Source: Flavobacteriales bacterium UBA7612 (GTDB lineage Bacteria > Bacteroidota > Bacteroidia > Flavobacteriales > Weeksellaceae). Taken from it: 64,000 bases of DNA. The notes under the pieces are model-generated. The model ran no database searches. It worked only from the letters and a program-made list of their open reading frames with translations, and was not told the origin of the DNA. The stretch covers positions 99,828 to 163,827 of the forward strand of contig DLJQ01000004.1 in NCBI GenBank assembly GCA_002484335.1. The letters are read 5' to 3'. This document shows, in pieces, positions 33,136 through 42,573 of this stretch (position 1 is its first letter; each line of letters opens with the position of its first letter). The position numbers were made by a program, and so were the translations under genes.

Positions 33136-34647
33136 ATGAAAAAAAGAGTTTTAGGGTTAGTTTTTCTTTCTACAGTAGGTTTTTCACAACAATTAACTAC
33201 AAACACAGGATCTCCAGTTGGAGATAATCAAAATTCCAAAACAATTGGTAATAATGGACAAGTATTACTTGAAGATATTCATTTAATAGAGAAGCTTGCG
33301 GCTTTTGATAGAGAAAGAATTCCAGAAAGAGTTGTACATGCTAGGGGAGCAGGAGCTTTTGGTGAATTTATTGCTACTTCTGATTTTTCTGATGTTACAA
33401 TGGCTGATTTTTTATCTTCTGCAGGAAAAAAAACACCTCTATTTGTTCGTTTTTCTACAGTAACACATCAGCAAGGTTCTCCAGAAACATACCGTGATCC
33501 AAGAGGTTTTGCAGTTAAATTTTATACGGAGCAAGGAAATTATGATTTAGTAGGTAATAATTTACCAGTATTCTTTATTCGCGATGCAATAAAATTCCCA
33601 GATATGGTTCATGCTTTTAAACCATCTCCACTAACAAACGGTGCATCAGATCCAAATCGTGTATTTGATTTCTTTTCCAATTTACCAGAATCTACACACA
33701 TGTTAACATGGTTATTTTCAGATTATGGAATACCAGCTAATTTTCGTCAAATGGAAGGAAATGGAGTACATGCTTATAAATGGGTAAACAATAAAGGAGA
33801 AGTAACTTATGTGAAGTACAAGTGGATTCCTCAACAACAAATAAAAAATTTGACGCAAGAGGAGGCGAATCAAATTCAAGCGACTCAAATAGAACATGCG
33901 ACGTTAGATTTACATAATGAAATAGAAAAAGGGAATTATCCAAAATGGGATTTGTATGTACAAATGTTGAAAAAAGAAGATTTTGATCATTTAGATTTTA
34001 ATCCAGTAGATGTTACTAAAATTTGGCCAGAATCTGTAGCAAAATTTATAAAAGTTGGAACAATGACATTGAACCAAAATCCAACTAATTATTTTCAACA
34101 AGTAGAACAATCTGCTTTTTCTCCAGCTACATTAATTCCAGGTATAGAAGCTTCTGAAGATAAATTATTGCAAGGACGTTTATTCTCATATTTTGATACA
34201 CAACGTCATCGTTTATCAGGAAATTTTCAACAAATACCAGTGAATTCACCAATCAATGAAGTGAAAACATATAATCAGGATGGATATATGTCAATTAGAA
34301 AACAAGAAGGAGATGTAAATTATCAACCATCAACTAACTTACCAAACGTTGTTGATAACAGTAAGTTTAAATATTCTAAATCAGTTTTTCCAGCTGGTAC
34401 AGTTACAACACAGCATGTAATTGATAAAGAAAATAACTTTAAACAAGCTGGAGAATTGTATGAATCATTTTCTAAAAAAGATAAAGATAATTTAATAAAG
34501 AATTTATCAGGAGCTTTAAATAGTGTGAAAAATAAAGTAATAGTTCATAAGATGATTGCTCATTTTTACCAAGCAAATAAAGAATATGGAAATCGTTTAT
34601 TAAAATCGACAAATACATCCTTAAGTGATATAAAACAATATTTATAA
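33136..34647 (+). CDS. Catalase with N-terminal signal peptide
   Basis: 503 aa. Monofunctional haem catalase converting H2O2 to water and oxygen. The distal His is in RVVHARGAGAFGEF (His ~68), the conserved Asn is in the GNNLPVFFIRDA region, and the proximal haem ligand Tyr ~352 is in LFSYFDTQRHRLSGN. The N-terminus MKKRVLGLVFLSTVGFSQQ is a short signal peptide, so the enzyme is probably periplasmic, unlike most clade 3 catalases. An ankyrin-repeat protein gene follows at 34710, a pairing known from other bacteria (e.g. the catalase-associated AnkB). Confidence 0.92.
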   Translation: MKKRVLGLVFLSTVGFSQQLTTNTGSPVGDNQNSKTIGNNGQVLLEDIHLIEKLAAFDRERIPERVVHARGAGAFGEFIATSDFSDVTMADFLSSAGKKTPLFVRFSTVTHQQGSPETYRDPRGFAVKFYTEQGNYDLVGNNLPVFFIRDAIKFPDMVHAFKPSPLTNGASDPNRVFDFFSNLPESTHMLTWLFSDYGIPANFRQMEGNGVHAYKWVNNKGEVTYVKYKWIPQQQIKNLTQEEANQIQATQIEHATLDLHNEIEKGNYPKWDLYVQMLKKEDFDHLDFNPVDVTKIWPESVAKFIKVGTMTLNQNPTNYFQQVEQSAFSPATLIPGIEASEDKLLQGRLFSYFDTQRHRLSGNFQQIPVNSPINEVKTYNQDGYMSIRKQEGDVNYQPSTNLPNVVDNSKFKYSKSVFPAGTVTTQHVIDKENNFKQAGELYESFSKKDKDNLIKNLSGALNSVKNKVIVHKMIAHFYQANKEYGNRLLKSTNTSLSDIKQYL

Positions 34648-34661
34648 CATATAAAATTTTT

Positions 34662-34683
34662 GGAGCAAATGAACTTTTGCTCC
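34662..34683 (+). terminator. Hairpin between catalase and ankyrin genes
   Basis: GGAGCAAA-TGAAC-TTTTGCTCC forms a stable stem without a strong T tail (TAGTTTA). It may attenuate, rather than block, expression of the ankyrin gene. Confidence 0.5.
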
Positions 34684-34709
34684 TAGTTTAATTGATAGAA
34701 AATAGTAAA

Positions 34710-35231
34710 ATGAAAAATATAATTATAAAATTTTTATTCCTATTTATAATAGGAAACTTTGTTATAGCTCAAGATTTATTTTCTGCAGTAAGAACAAATA
34801 ATTTACCTTTAACAGAACAATTAATTGATAGAGGAGAAGATATAAATCTGAAAGATTCTAAAGGTTTTACGCCATTAATTTTAGCTGTATACAATGGAAA
34901 TATAGAAGTAGCAAAGAAACTTTTAGAAAAAGGAGCAAATCCTGATGCTCAAGATTTATCGGGTAATAATGCAATGATGGGAGCTTCATTTAAAGGTAAT
35001 TTAGAGATGATTAATCTATTATTAGACAATAAAGCAAATGTAAATGAAGTTAACTTTAACGGAGCTACATCACTTATTTTTGCAGTTACTTTTGGAAGAA
35101 ATGATGTTGCGAAAAGAATAATTTCTGCTGGAGCTGATTTATCAATAAAAGATTCAAGTGGAAAAACAGCGTTAGATCATGCAAAACTTCAAGAAAATAA
35201 TGAAATGATAAGTTATTTAACAAATAAATAA
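34710..35231 (+). CDS. Exported ankyrin-repeat protein (catalase partner)
   Basis: 173 aa from ATG 34710; an upstream in-frame TTG at 34692 is less likely because the signal peptide begins MKNIIIKFLFLFIIGNF. After a signal ending near VIAQ there are four ankyrin repeats, with GFTPLILAVYNGNIEVAKKL, NAMMGASFKGNLEMINLLL, TSLIFAVTFGRNDVAKRI and TALDHAK as the helix-turn-helix units. In Pseudomonas and Campylobacter, ankyrin proteins next to catalase genes support catalase activity, so a protective or haem-related role in the periplasm is inferred. Confidence 0.85.
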   Translation: MKNIIIKFLFLFIIGNFVIAQDLFSAVRTNNLPLTEQLIDRGEDINLKDSKGFTPLILAVYNGNIEVAKKLLEKGANPDAQDLSGNNAMMGASFKGNLEMINLLLDNKANVNEVNFNGATSLIFAVTFGRNDVAKRIISAGADLSIKDSSGKTALDHAKLQENNEMISYLTNK

Positions 35232-35336
35232 TTTTTTTATTCATCTTATTTAATTGTAATTATATTGTTTAATGAAAATTTATGATATAATTACAATCTA
35301 TTTAGTGATTTTTATACATTAAATAGCTATATTTTA

Positions 35337-35344
35337 TATCTTTG
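35337..35344 (+). promoter_or_regulatory. Promoter box before the HD-domain gene (TATCTTTG)
   Basis: TATCTTTG is 17 nt before the TTG used as start at 35361, leaving a very short leader. Confidence 0.5.
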
Positions 35345-35360
35345 TTACAAAATATAGCGT

Positions 35361-36575
35361 TTGAATTCATTAAACAAAAATAAGTTAAAGATAATAAATG
35401 ATCCAGTTCATGGTTTTATAACAATACCTAATGAATTAATTTATCAAATTATTCAACATCCTTATTTTCAGAGATTACGCAGGATTTCACAGACAGGATT
35501 AACTGAAACAGTATATCCTGGAGCTAAACATTCTAGATTTCTTCATGCTTTAGGTTGTATGCACTTAATGCAAAAAGCACTTAACATTTTAAAAAGAAAA
35601 GATGTTGAAATTACATTAGAGGAAGAAAATGGAGTTCTTATTGCTATATTACTACATGATTTAGGACATGGTCCTTTTTCTCACTCATTAGAGCATTCAA
35701 TTATAAAAAATTCTAATCACGAACAGATATCACTTCGTCTAATGGAAGAATTGAATATCTTTTTTAATGGAGAATTAACTTTAGCAATAGAAATTTTTAA
35801 AGGTAATTATTCAAAAAAATTTTTAACTCAACTGGTTTCAAGTCAATTAGATTGCGATAGAATGGATTATCTTAAAAGAGATAGTTTTTATTCTGGAGTT
35901 GTAGAAGGAAGTATAAATCCAGAAAGAATAATTTCTATGATGAATGTTTCCAATAATGAATTAGTAATTGAAGCAAAAGGAATTCCGTCTGTAGAGAAAT
36001 TTTTAATGGCTAGAATGTTTATGTATACGCAGGTTTATATGCATAAAAAATCATTTACAGCAGAAAATTTTTTAATTAGTGTTTTGCGTAGAGCAAAAGA
36101 ATTAACAAAAAAAGGAGAAAAACTTTTTGCAACGTCAGCATTAAATTATTTTTTACAAGAAAATCAAGAAGGAATTTCTACAAAAAAAGGATTAGAAATT
36201 TTTACTTTTCTTGACGATTCAGATGTTCTATCAGCAATTAAAGAGTGGCAATTTCATGACGATTTTATTTTAAGTAAATTGTCTAAAAATATTATACAGA
36301 GAGTTTTACCTAAATCTTATCTTCTAGAAGAAAAAATATCTGATAACGAATTTTTAAAAGAAAGAGATCGTGTAAAAAAAGAATATCTAATAGATGACGC
36401 TAGCTATTTTGTAGAGCAAACAACAATAAAAGTTGTTCCTTATGACAAGAATAAAAGTCCTATAAAAATTTTGTTTAAAAATGGTTCTGTCAAAGAAATT
36501 TCGAATTCTGGGAAAAGTTTATTAACGCAATTTTTACAAAAAGAAATTATAAAAATACATTATCATAGTATTTAA
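35361..36575 (+). CDS. HD-domain metal-dependent phosphohydrolase (dNTPase-like)
   Basis: 404 aa. HD superfamily motif order is present: H of HSRFLHALGCMH (~50), the HD pair in ILLHDLGHGPFSHSLEH (~88) and D of QLDCDRMDYLKRDS (~165). The layout is like the dGTPase/SAMHD1-related proteins common in Bacteroidota, so hydrolysis of (d)NTPs or related phosphomonoesters is likely. The start is TTG, inferred because the first codons NSLNKNKLKIINDPVHGFI align with the family's usual N-terminus and the promoter box lies just upstream. It precedes the lipid A gene block but has its own gap of 88 nt. Confidence 0.85.
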   Translation: MNSLNKNKLKIINDPVHGFITIPNELIYQIIQHPYFQRLRRISQTGLTETVYPGAKHSRFLHALGCMHLMQKALNILKRKDVEITLEEENGVLIAILLHDLGHGPFSHSLEHSIIKNSNHEQISLRLMEELNIFFNGELTLAIEIFKGNYSKKFLTQLVSSQLDCDRMDYLKRDSFYSGVVEGSINPERIISMMNVSNNELVIEAKGIPSVEKFLMARMFMYTQVYMHKKSFTAENFLISVLRRAKELTKKGEKLFATSALNYFLQENQEGISTKKGLEIFTFLDDSDVLSAIKEWQFHDDFILSKLSKNIIQRVLPKSYLLEEKISDNEFLKERDRVKKEYLIDDASYFVEQTTIKVVPYDKNKSPIKILFKNGSVKEISNSGKSLLTQFLQKEIIKIHYHSI

Positions 36576-36649
36576 ATTATTCATTTATAATCTTTGATAA
36601 TAAAAATAAATAACTTAAATATTCATTTTAAAAATTTAAGAATAATTAT

Positions 36650-36657
36650 TAGTTTTG
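36650..36657 (+). promoter_or_regulatory. lpxD promoter box (TAGTTTTG)
   Basis: TAGTTTTG overlaps the in-frame TTG at 36655 and lies 6 nt before ATG 36664, so the lipid A mRNA may be leaderless or nearly so. Confidence 0.55.
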
Positions 36658-36663
36658 CAGACT

Positions 36664-37689
36664 ATGAAATTTAAAGCTACAGAAATTGCGCAATTGTTGC
36701 AAGGTACTATAAAAGGGGATGAAAATGTAGAAGTTTCGACTTTGTCGAAAATAGAAGAAGGAGAAGAAGGGTCTATTTCGTTTTTAGCAAATCCGAAATA
36801 TGAGCATTTCATTTATACAACTCGCGCATCAATTGTTATTGTTAGCAAGGATTTTGTAGCAACAGATTCTATATCTTCTACTTTAATAGTTGTAGAAGAT
36901 GCTTATCACGCTTTTACACAATTATTACAATATTATAATTCTGTAAAGAATAATAAAATAGGGATTGAAGAGTTATCAAAGATAGACACATCTGCTACAT
37001 TGGGAGAAAATGTATATGTTGGAAGTTTTTCTTATATTGGGAAAAATGTTATATTAGGAAATAATGTAAAAATATATCCTAGTGTAACAATAGGAGATAA
37101 TGTTATAATAGAAGACAATACTATTTTATTTTCTGGTGTACAAGTTTATGAAGATTCTAAAATAGGAAAAAATTGTATTATTCATTCAAATGTTGTCATA
37201 GGTTCTGATGGGTTTGGTTTTGCACCAACCGCTGATGGTTCTTTTGAAAAAATTCCTCAGATAGGGAATGTTGTAATTGAAGATAATGTGGAAATAGGCT
37301 CAGGTTCAACTATTGATAGAGCAACAATGGGATCTACTATTATTAGAAAAGGAGTGAAATTAGATAATCAAATCCAGATTGCTCATAATGTACAAGTTGG
37401 AGAAAATACTGTAATTGCTTCTCAATCAGGTATTGCTGGTTCAACAAAAATTGGGCGTAATTGTATGATTGGAGGTCAAGTTGGTATTGTAGGACATTTA
37501 ACAATAGGTGATTATGTCCAAATACAAGCTCAGAGTGGTATAAATAATGATATAGAAAGTAAAACACAGTTGTATGGTTCACCAGCAATGGAAGCATCAA
37601 GTTTTAGAAAATCGTATGTATACTTTAGAAAGTTTCCAGAAATAGTGAAACGAATAGAAAATTTAGAAAAAGAAATCAAACAAAAATAA
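36664..37689 (+). CDS. lpxD: UDP-3-O-(3-hydroxyacyl)glucosamine N-acyltransferase
   Basis: 341 aa. LpxD adds the N-linked 3-hydroxyacyl chain in lipid A synthesis. The N-terminal uridine-binding domain (GSISFLANPKYEHFIYTT) is followed by a long left-handed parallel beta-helix of hexapeptide repeats (IGDNVIIEDN, IGKNCIIHSN, IGRNCMIGGQ). The catalytic-His region is IQIAHNVQVGENTVI. I place the start at ATG 36664 because the upstream TTG lies within a promoter box. It heads the operon lpxD-lpxC/fabZ-lpxA, with efp following. Confidence 0.94.
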   Translation: MKFKATEIAQLLQGTIKGDENVEVSTLSKIEEGEEGSISFLANPKYEHFIYTTRASIVIVSKDFVATDSISSTLIVVEDAYHAFTQLLQYYNSVKNNKIGIEELSKIDTSATLGENVYVGSFSYIGKNVILGNNVKIYPSVTIGDNVIIEDNTILFSGVQVYEDSKIGKNCIIHSNVVIGSDGFGFAPTADGSFEKIPQIGNVVIEDNVEIGSGSTIDRATMGSTIIRKGVKLDNQIQIAHNVQVGENTVIASQSGIAGSTKIGRNCMIGGQVGIVGHLTIGDYVQIQAQSGINNDIESKTQLYGSPAMEASSFRKSYVYFRKFPEIVKRIENLEKEIKQK

Positions 37690-37695
37690 AAGTTA

Positions 37696-39084
37696 ATGTC
37701 TGATAAGCAAAAAACTTTAGCAAATGAAGCCGTTTTAAAAGGTGTAGGTTTACATACAGGGAAAGATGTGACTTTAACATTCAAACCTGCAGATCCTGAT
37801 ACAGGATTTATTTTTGTAAGAACAGATTTAGAAGGGCAACCTCAGGTAGAAGCTGACGCACAATATGTTGTAAGTACTGCTAGAGGAACTACTTTAGAAA
37901 AAAAAGGCGTTAAAATTCTTACTACAGAGCATGTTTTAGCAGCTTTGGTAGGAATGGATATAGATAATTGCTACATTGAGATAGATAATGCTGAGCCTCC
38001 AATTATGGATGGTTCTTCTAAGTTTTTTGTAGAGGCTATTGAAAAAGCAGGAATTGTAGAACAAGATAAAGATAGAGAATACTTCAGAATAAAAGAAATT
38101 GTTACTTATGTTGATCCAGAAACTGGATCAGAAATAACGGCAATTCCATCTGATGAATATCAAGTTACTGCAATGGTGGATTTTGGTACTAAAGTTTTAG
38201 GAACACAAAATGCTACTTTATCTTCGATGAAAAATTTCAAAAATGAAATTTCTCAGGCAAGAACCTTTTGTTTTTTACATGAATTAGAACAATTATTAGA
38301 AGCTGGTTTAGTAAAAGGTGGAGATCTTGACAATGCAATAGTTTATGTAGATAAAGAAATCACTCCAGAAACAAAAGAAAAATTATGTAAAGCATTTAAT
38401 AGAGAAGATGTATCTATACGTCCAAATGGTATTTTAGATCATTTGACATTACATTATCCTAATGAAGCTGCTCGTCATAAATTATTAGATGTTGTTGGTG
38501 ATTTAGCATTAGTTGGTAAAAAGTTAAAGGCTAAAATTATAGCAACTAAACCTGGTCATCATACTAATACTAATTTTGCAAAAAAATTAAGTAAGCAAAT
38601 AAAGTTGGCTCAACGTAATAAGGTTCCAGAATTTGATTTAAGTGTTGATCCTGTATATGATATTAATGATATCATGAAATTATTACCACATCGTCCTCCT
38701 TTTTTGTTGATAGATAAAGTAATTTCAAAAACATCAACAGGATTAGTTGGGGTTAAAAATGTTACAATGAATGAACCATTCTTTGTAGGTCATTTTCCAA
38801 AAGAGCCTGTTATGCCAGGAGTATTACAAATTGAAGCAATGGCTCAATTAGGAGGTTTACTGATTTTAGGAGAATTAGATAATCCTCAGGATTATTCAAC
38901 ATATTTCATGAAGATTGAAAATGCTAAATTTAAACGCAAAATTATCCCTGGAGATACACTTGTATTTAAATTAGAATTAGTAGAACCTATCAGAAGAGGT
39001 ATTGTTCATATGCAAGGAATTGGATATGTAAATAATCAAATTGCTGTTGAAGCAGAAATGATGGCAGTTATTACAAAAGAATAA
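37696..39084 (+). CDS. lpxC/fabZ: Bifunctional LpxC deacetylase / FabZ dehydratase
   Basis: 462 aa fusion. Residues ~1-310 are the zinc deacetylase LpxC: GVGLHTGKDVTL at the start, TTEHVLAALVGM (first His ligand), and LDHLTLHYPNEAARHKLLDVVGD with the other zinc ligands. It performs the committed step of lipid A synthesis. Residues ~320-462 are the hotdog-fold FabZ with LLPHRPPFLLIDKV, GHFPKEPVMPGVLQIEAMAQ (His and Glu catalytic). Fusion of the two is a Bacteroidota hallmark and couples hydroxyacyl-ACP supply to lipid A. Confidence 0.96.
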   Translation: MSDKQKTLANEAVLKGVGLHTGKDVTLTFKPADPDTGFIFVRTDLEGQPQVEADAQYVVSTARGTTLEKKGVKILTTEHVLAALVGMDIDNCYIEIDNAEPPIMDGSSKFFVEAIEKAGIVEQDKDREYFRIKEIVTYVDPETGSEITAIPSDEYQVTAMVDFGTKVLGTQNATLSSMKNFKNEISQARTFCFLHELEQLLEAGLVKGGDLDNAIVYVDKEITPETKEKLCKAFNREDVSIRPNGILDHLTLHYPNEAARHKLLDVVGDLALVGKKLKAKIIATKPGHHTNTNFAKKLSKQIKLAQRNKVPEFDLSVDPVYDINDIMKLLPHRPPFLLIDKVISKTSTGLVGVKNVTMNEPFFVGHFPKEPVMPGVLQIEAMAQLGGLLILGELDNPQDYSTYFMKIENAKFKRKIIPGDTLVFKLELVEPIRRGIVHMQGIGYVNNQIAVEAEMMAVITKE

Positions 39085-39094
39085 TAAAAAAGAA

Positions 39095-39889
39095 ATGGAA
39101 GTTATGAATCATCCGATGGCATATGTTCATCCATCTGCAATTATAGGAGAGAATGTTACTATTAGTCCTTTTTCTTCAATTTATGAAGATGTTGAGATTG
39201 GAGAAGGAACTTGGATAGGACCAAATGTAACTATTATGTCAGGTGCGCGTATTGGAAAAAATTGTAAAATTTATCCTGGTACCGTTATTTCTGGTGAACC
39301 TCAAGATTTAAAATACGAAGGAGAAAAAACTTTAACATACATAGGAGATAATACAACTATAAGAGAATGTGTTACGGTTAACAGAGGTACAAGTGCATTA
39401 GGTTTCACCAAAGTTGGAAAAAACTGTTTGATTATGGCTACAGCTCATATAGCACATGATTGTGTTATTGGAGATAATGTTGTTATCGTTAATTCAGTTG
39501 GACTTGCAGGACATATAGAAGTTGGAGATAATGCTTTTATTGGTGGTTATAGTGCTGTACATCAATTTACTAAAATTGGAGAACATGCATTTATTGCTGG
39601 AGCTACGCAAATCAGAAAAGATGTTCCTCCTTATGTTAAAGCGGCTAAGAATCCAGTTTCTTACGCAGGTGTAAATGCAATAGGTTTAAGAAGAAAAGGT
39701 TTTACTTCTGAAGAAATTTTTGAAATTCAAGGGATATATAGAATTTTATATCAACAAAAAAATAATGTGTCTCAAGCTGTTGAACAAATATTAGAGAAAT
39801 TTCCTGATTCTCATTATCGCGAAGTTATTTTAGATTTTATCAATACAAGTGATAGAGGTATTATGAAAGGATATAGCTCTGGAGTTTAA
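39095..39889 (+). CDS. lpxA: UDP-N-acetylglucosamine acyltransferase
   Basis: 264 aa. LpxA performs the first acylation of UDP-GlcNAc. Hexapeptide repeats (VTISPFSSIYEDVEIGEG, IGKNCKIYPGTVISGEPQDLKY) build the left-handed beta-helix. The catalytic His is in MATAHIAHDCVIG, and the C-terminal helical part contains NAIGLRRKGFTSEEI. It follows lpxC/fabZ by 10 nt. A downstream in-frame ATG (MAYVHPSAII) could be an alternative start. Confidence 0.95.
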   Translation: MEVMNHPMAYVHPSAIIGENVTISPFSSIYEDVEIGEGTWIGPNVTIMSGARIGKNCKIYPGTVISGEPQDLKYEGEKTLTYIGDNTTIRECVTVNRGTSALGFTKVGKNCLIMATAHIAHDCVIGDNVVIVNSVGLAGHIEVGDNAFIGGYSAVHQFTKIGEHAFIAGATQIRKDVPPYVKAAKNPVSYAGVNAIGLRRKGFTSEEIFEIQGIYRILYQQKNNVSQAVEQILEKFPDSHYREVILDFINTSDRGIMKGYSSGV

Positions 39890-39918
39890 TTAAATAATAT
39901 AAATAAAGAAAATATAAA

Positions 39919-40485
39919 ATGGCAACAACTGCTGATATTAGAAAAGGTTTATGTATTGTATTTAATAATGATACATACAAAATTATCGAATTTTTACATG
40001 TTAAGCCAGGTAAAGGTCCTGCTTTCGTTCGTACAAAATTAAAATCTTTAACAAACGGAAAAGTATTAGACAATACGTTTTCTGCTGGTCATAAAATTGA
40101 AGAAGTTCGTGTTGAAACACGAAATTATCAATATTTATATGAGGATGATAATGGTTTCCATTTTATGAACAATGATGATTTCTCTCAAGTTTATTTAAAT
40201 AAAGATTTAATTGACAATGCTCAGTTTATGAAAGCTGGTGACGAAATTAAAATTTTATTCCGTGCTTCAGATGAAACTGCTTTGGCAGCAGAATTACCAA
40301 ATACTGTAATTATGGAAATTACATATACTGAACCAGGTTTAAAAGGAGATACAGCTACAAATGCTACTAAACCTGCTACAACAGAAACTGGGGCAGAAAT
40401 TAGAGTACCTTTATTCATTAATGAAGGAGATAAAGTAAAAATTAATACAGAAGATGGTTCTTACGTTGAACGTATAAAAGAATAA
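39919..40485 (+). CDS. efp: Elongation factor P
   Basis: 188 aa. EF-P relieves ribosome stalling at polyproline stretches. Three domains are visible: N-terminal KOW-like, with the tip loop PGKGPAF carrying the modifiable Lys32, then two OB folds ending GDKVKINTEDGSYVERIKE. Length is normal. It is 30 nt after lpxA and before a terminator, so it shares the lipid A transcript, an arrangement commonly seen in Bacteroidota. Confidence 0.96.
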   Translation: MATTADIRKGLCIVFNNDTYKIIEFLHVKPGKGPAFVRTKLKSLTNGKVLDNTFSAGHKIEEVRVETRNYQYLYEDDNGFHFMNNDDFSQVYLNKDLIDNAQFMKAGDEIKILFRASDETALAAELPNTVIMEITYTEPGLKGDTATNATKPATTETGAEIRVPLFINEGDKVKINTEDGSYVERIKE

Positions 40486-40510
40486 TTTCTCTATTTAATA
40501 TAATAATATT

Positions 40511-40537
40511 AAGCTCTCTAATTTAGGGAGCTTTTTT
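40511..40537 (+). terminator. Terminator after efp
   Basis: AAGCTCTCTAATTTAGGGAGCTTTTTTA: 7-bp stem and T tract ending the lpx-efp transcript. Confidence 0.82.
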
Positions 40538-40562
40538 ATTTTAATATTTTAAGAATAATTTA

Positions 40563-40599
40563 AAATAAAAAACACAGAATCTTTCAATTAGATTCTGTG
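40563..40599 (-). terminator. Terminator for the minus-strand T9SS cargo gene
   Basis: CACAGAATCT / AGATTCTGTG is a perfect 10-bp stem; on the minus strand it is followed by a T-rich run (40563-40572). Confidence 0.82.
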
Positions 40600-40639
40600 C
40601 TTCATTAAGTTGCAAAAATATTAAGAAAAGAGATTAAAT

Positions 40640-42367
40640 TTATTGTTTAATTAATTTTGTTTTTACTGTTTGGCCATCTTCTAATGTTATTTCTACAATA
40701 TATATTCCTCTATTTAAAGAATGTACATTAACAGTTTTTGAATTTGACTGAGACATAACTTTTTGACCTGATAGGTTGTAAATGTTCATGTTTTTAATTG
40801 TTTTTGTTGATTGAATATTTATAAAATCACGTGTAGGATTAGGATAAATTTTTAAATCTTTGATTGTTATATCATTTGTAGATAAATTATCTACTGATTG
40901 TTCGTCTGATTTTTTTGAATATACTCTTGATGCATCAATAGATTTAACTGACCAGTAGAAATTTTTTGGTAGAAAATCTTTATTTATAAACCAATTATTA
41001 GTCGTTACAATATATTTCAAAATGTCAGACTTACCTTTTTCTGATCCAATACTTAATTCATATTGTAAGCTATTAATAGGTGTTTTATCATCTGTTGCAC
41101 CATTCCAAGAAAATATAGCTTTATCATCTGATGTATTTACTTTTAAACTTGTAGGAGGGGTAGGAGCATTATTAGTTTCTGTTGATATATTTTTATATAA
41201 AGATGTTTTAGGTTCATATAATTCATCTCCACTTACGACAACAAGATCTAAATGATTATCGTTATTATAATCAAATAATCGTAGACTTGTGGAGATAGAA
41301 AATACGCCTAAACCAGTATTTTCTTCTAATGAAAAATCTTTTGACTGGGGATTATATGTAAATATTTTTGATGAATATTCACCTTCCTCATCTTCACCAA
41401 TCATTAGAATATCGTAATATCCATCATTATTTAAATCTCCAATATCCATTGATTTTACAGAACTAAATGTTTGTACACCTTTTCCTAAATCATGTTCGAT
41501 GAATTTACCATATCCATCATTTTCTAAATATAATGTAGTAGGGGAATCATTAGCATTTTTTCCTAAACCAGTGATTACAATGTCTTGAAAACCATCACCG
41601 TTAAAATCGGCAGATTGTATAGAACCATTTAGCATTCCATATTTTTCTTCACTTAACTCTAGAGTACCATTATTATTTAAATAAATATTGAAAAAAGCAC
41701 CATATTCTTCTTCGGATTCATTTTCTCCATTAATACCAAAAATAGCTATGTCTAATAAACCGTCATTATTAAAATCAGAGATAACAAAGTCTCCATTTTG
41801 ACTTCCACCTAATAATTCTGAATATGTTAATTCACCTTTATTATTTTTTAGAAAGTGGAGTAAATATTTTCCAATTTCATCATGAGTAGAATTTTCGATT
41901 CCATTTAAAAAAAGATCTAATTGGCCATCGTGGTCAAAGTCGGCATATGCAAAACTTGAATAGATTTTACCACCATCTCTTGAATTTATTAATTCATAAT
42001 TATTATTTTTAAATTGGTACTGATATGTTTTATATTCTCTTATATTTTCTCTGTTTTGACCTGTTAAAATGATATCTAGAGTATCATCATTTCTTAAGTT
42101 CACAAACCTTAAATCTCCTAAATATGTAGATTGAGGTAATTTTTGGAAATGTGTAAATATTCCATTGTCATTTTTATAGATATCACATTGTGTTTGTGAA
42201 TATGTATTATCACCACATATCAGTAAATCTTGAAATCCATCATTGTTAAAGTCTCCAATATTTAGAGAACCATAACCATAATTTGAGATATTGGTTTGTA
42301 CTTCTTCAAATTTTTGTGCATTCAAAAGAGTAGATATTAAAAGAAAAGGTATAAAAAATTGTTTCAT
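40640..42367 (-). CDS. FG-GAP/VCBS-repeat protein with T9SS type A sorting domain
   Basis: 575 aa. A signal peptide (FIPFLLISTLLNAQ) is followed by about seven FG-GAP-type beta-propeller repeats, marked by recurring calcium-binding DFNNDGFQDLL, DFDHDGQLDLF, DFNNDGLLDIA, DFNGDGFQDIV and DLNNDGYYDIL. A fibronectin-III-like segment follows (~395-480). The last ~75 residues are the type IX secretion sorting domain (IYPNPTRDFINIQS ... GIYIVEITLEDGQTVKTKLIKQ). It should be exported and attached to the cell surface or released. The ligand is unknown. A promoter box lies at 42395. Confidence 0.92.
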   Translation of the reverse strand: MKQFFIPFLLISTLLNAQKFEEVQTNISNYGYGSLNIGDFNNDGFQDLLICGDNTYSQTQCDIYKNDNGIFTHFQKLPQSTYLGDLRFVNLRNDDTLDIILTGQNRENIREYKTYQYQFKNNNYELINSRDGGKIYSSFAYADFDHDGQLDLFLNGIENSTHDEIGKYLLHFLKNNKGELTYSELLGGSQNGDFVISDFNNDGLLDIAIFGINGENESEEEYGAFFNIYLNNNGTLELSEEKYGMLNGSIQSADFNGDGFQDIVITGLGKNANDSPTTLYLENDGYGKFIEHDLGKGVQTFSSVKSMDIGDLNNDGYYDILMIGEDEEGEYSSKIFTYNPQSKDFSLEENTGLGVFSISTSLRLFDYNNDNHLDLVVVSGDELYEPKTSLYKNISTETNNAPTPPTSLKVNTSDDKAIFSWNGATDDKTPINSLQYELSIGSEKGKSDILKYIVTTNNWFINKDFLPKNFYWSVKSIDASRVYSKKSDEQSVDNLSTNDITIKDLKIYPNPTRDFINIQSTKTIKNMNIYNLSGQKVMSQSNSKTVNVHSLNRGIYIVEITLEDGQTVKTKLIKQ

Positions 42368-42394
42368 TATTTTTAATTAGTCTAAATTAGAATA

Positions 42395-42402
42395 CAAATC
42401 TA
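42395..42402 (-). promoter_or_regulatory. Promoter box for the FG-GAP protein (TAGATTTG on minus strand)
   Basis: TAGATTTG on the minus strand matches TAnnTTTG and lies 27 nt before the start codon at 42367. Confidence 0.55.
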
Positions 42403-42502
42403 CTAATCTTTATCTCTTTCTAATAATTTTTTAAATGATTTAAATCTTGTTTTTTTTAAATTAGTAGTACTATTTGTTTTAAATCAGTTATTTATATGAA
42501 TA

Positions 42503-42545
42503 AAAAAAGGTCAGATAGTTAAATATTTAACTATCTGACCTTTTT
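42503..42545 (-). terminator. Strong terminator after the DUF808 gene
   Basis: AAAAGGTCAGATAGTTAAAT and its perfect complement ATTTAACTATCTGACCTTTT make a stem of about 19 bp. It lies downstream of the minus-strand DUF808 gene. Confidence 0.88.
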
Positions 42546-42573
42546 GGAATTTTCCTAAAACCCTATAAATTAT

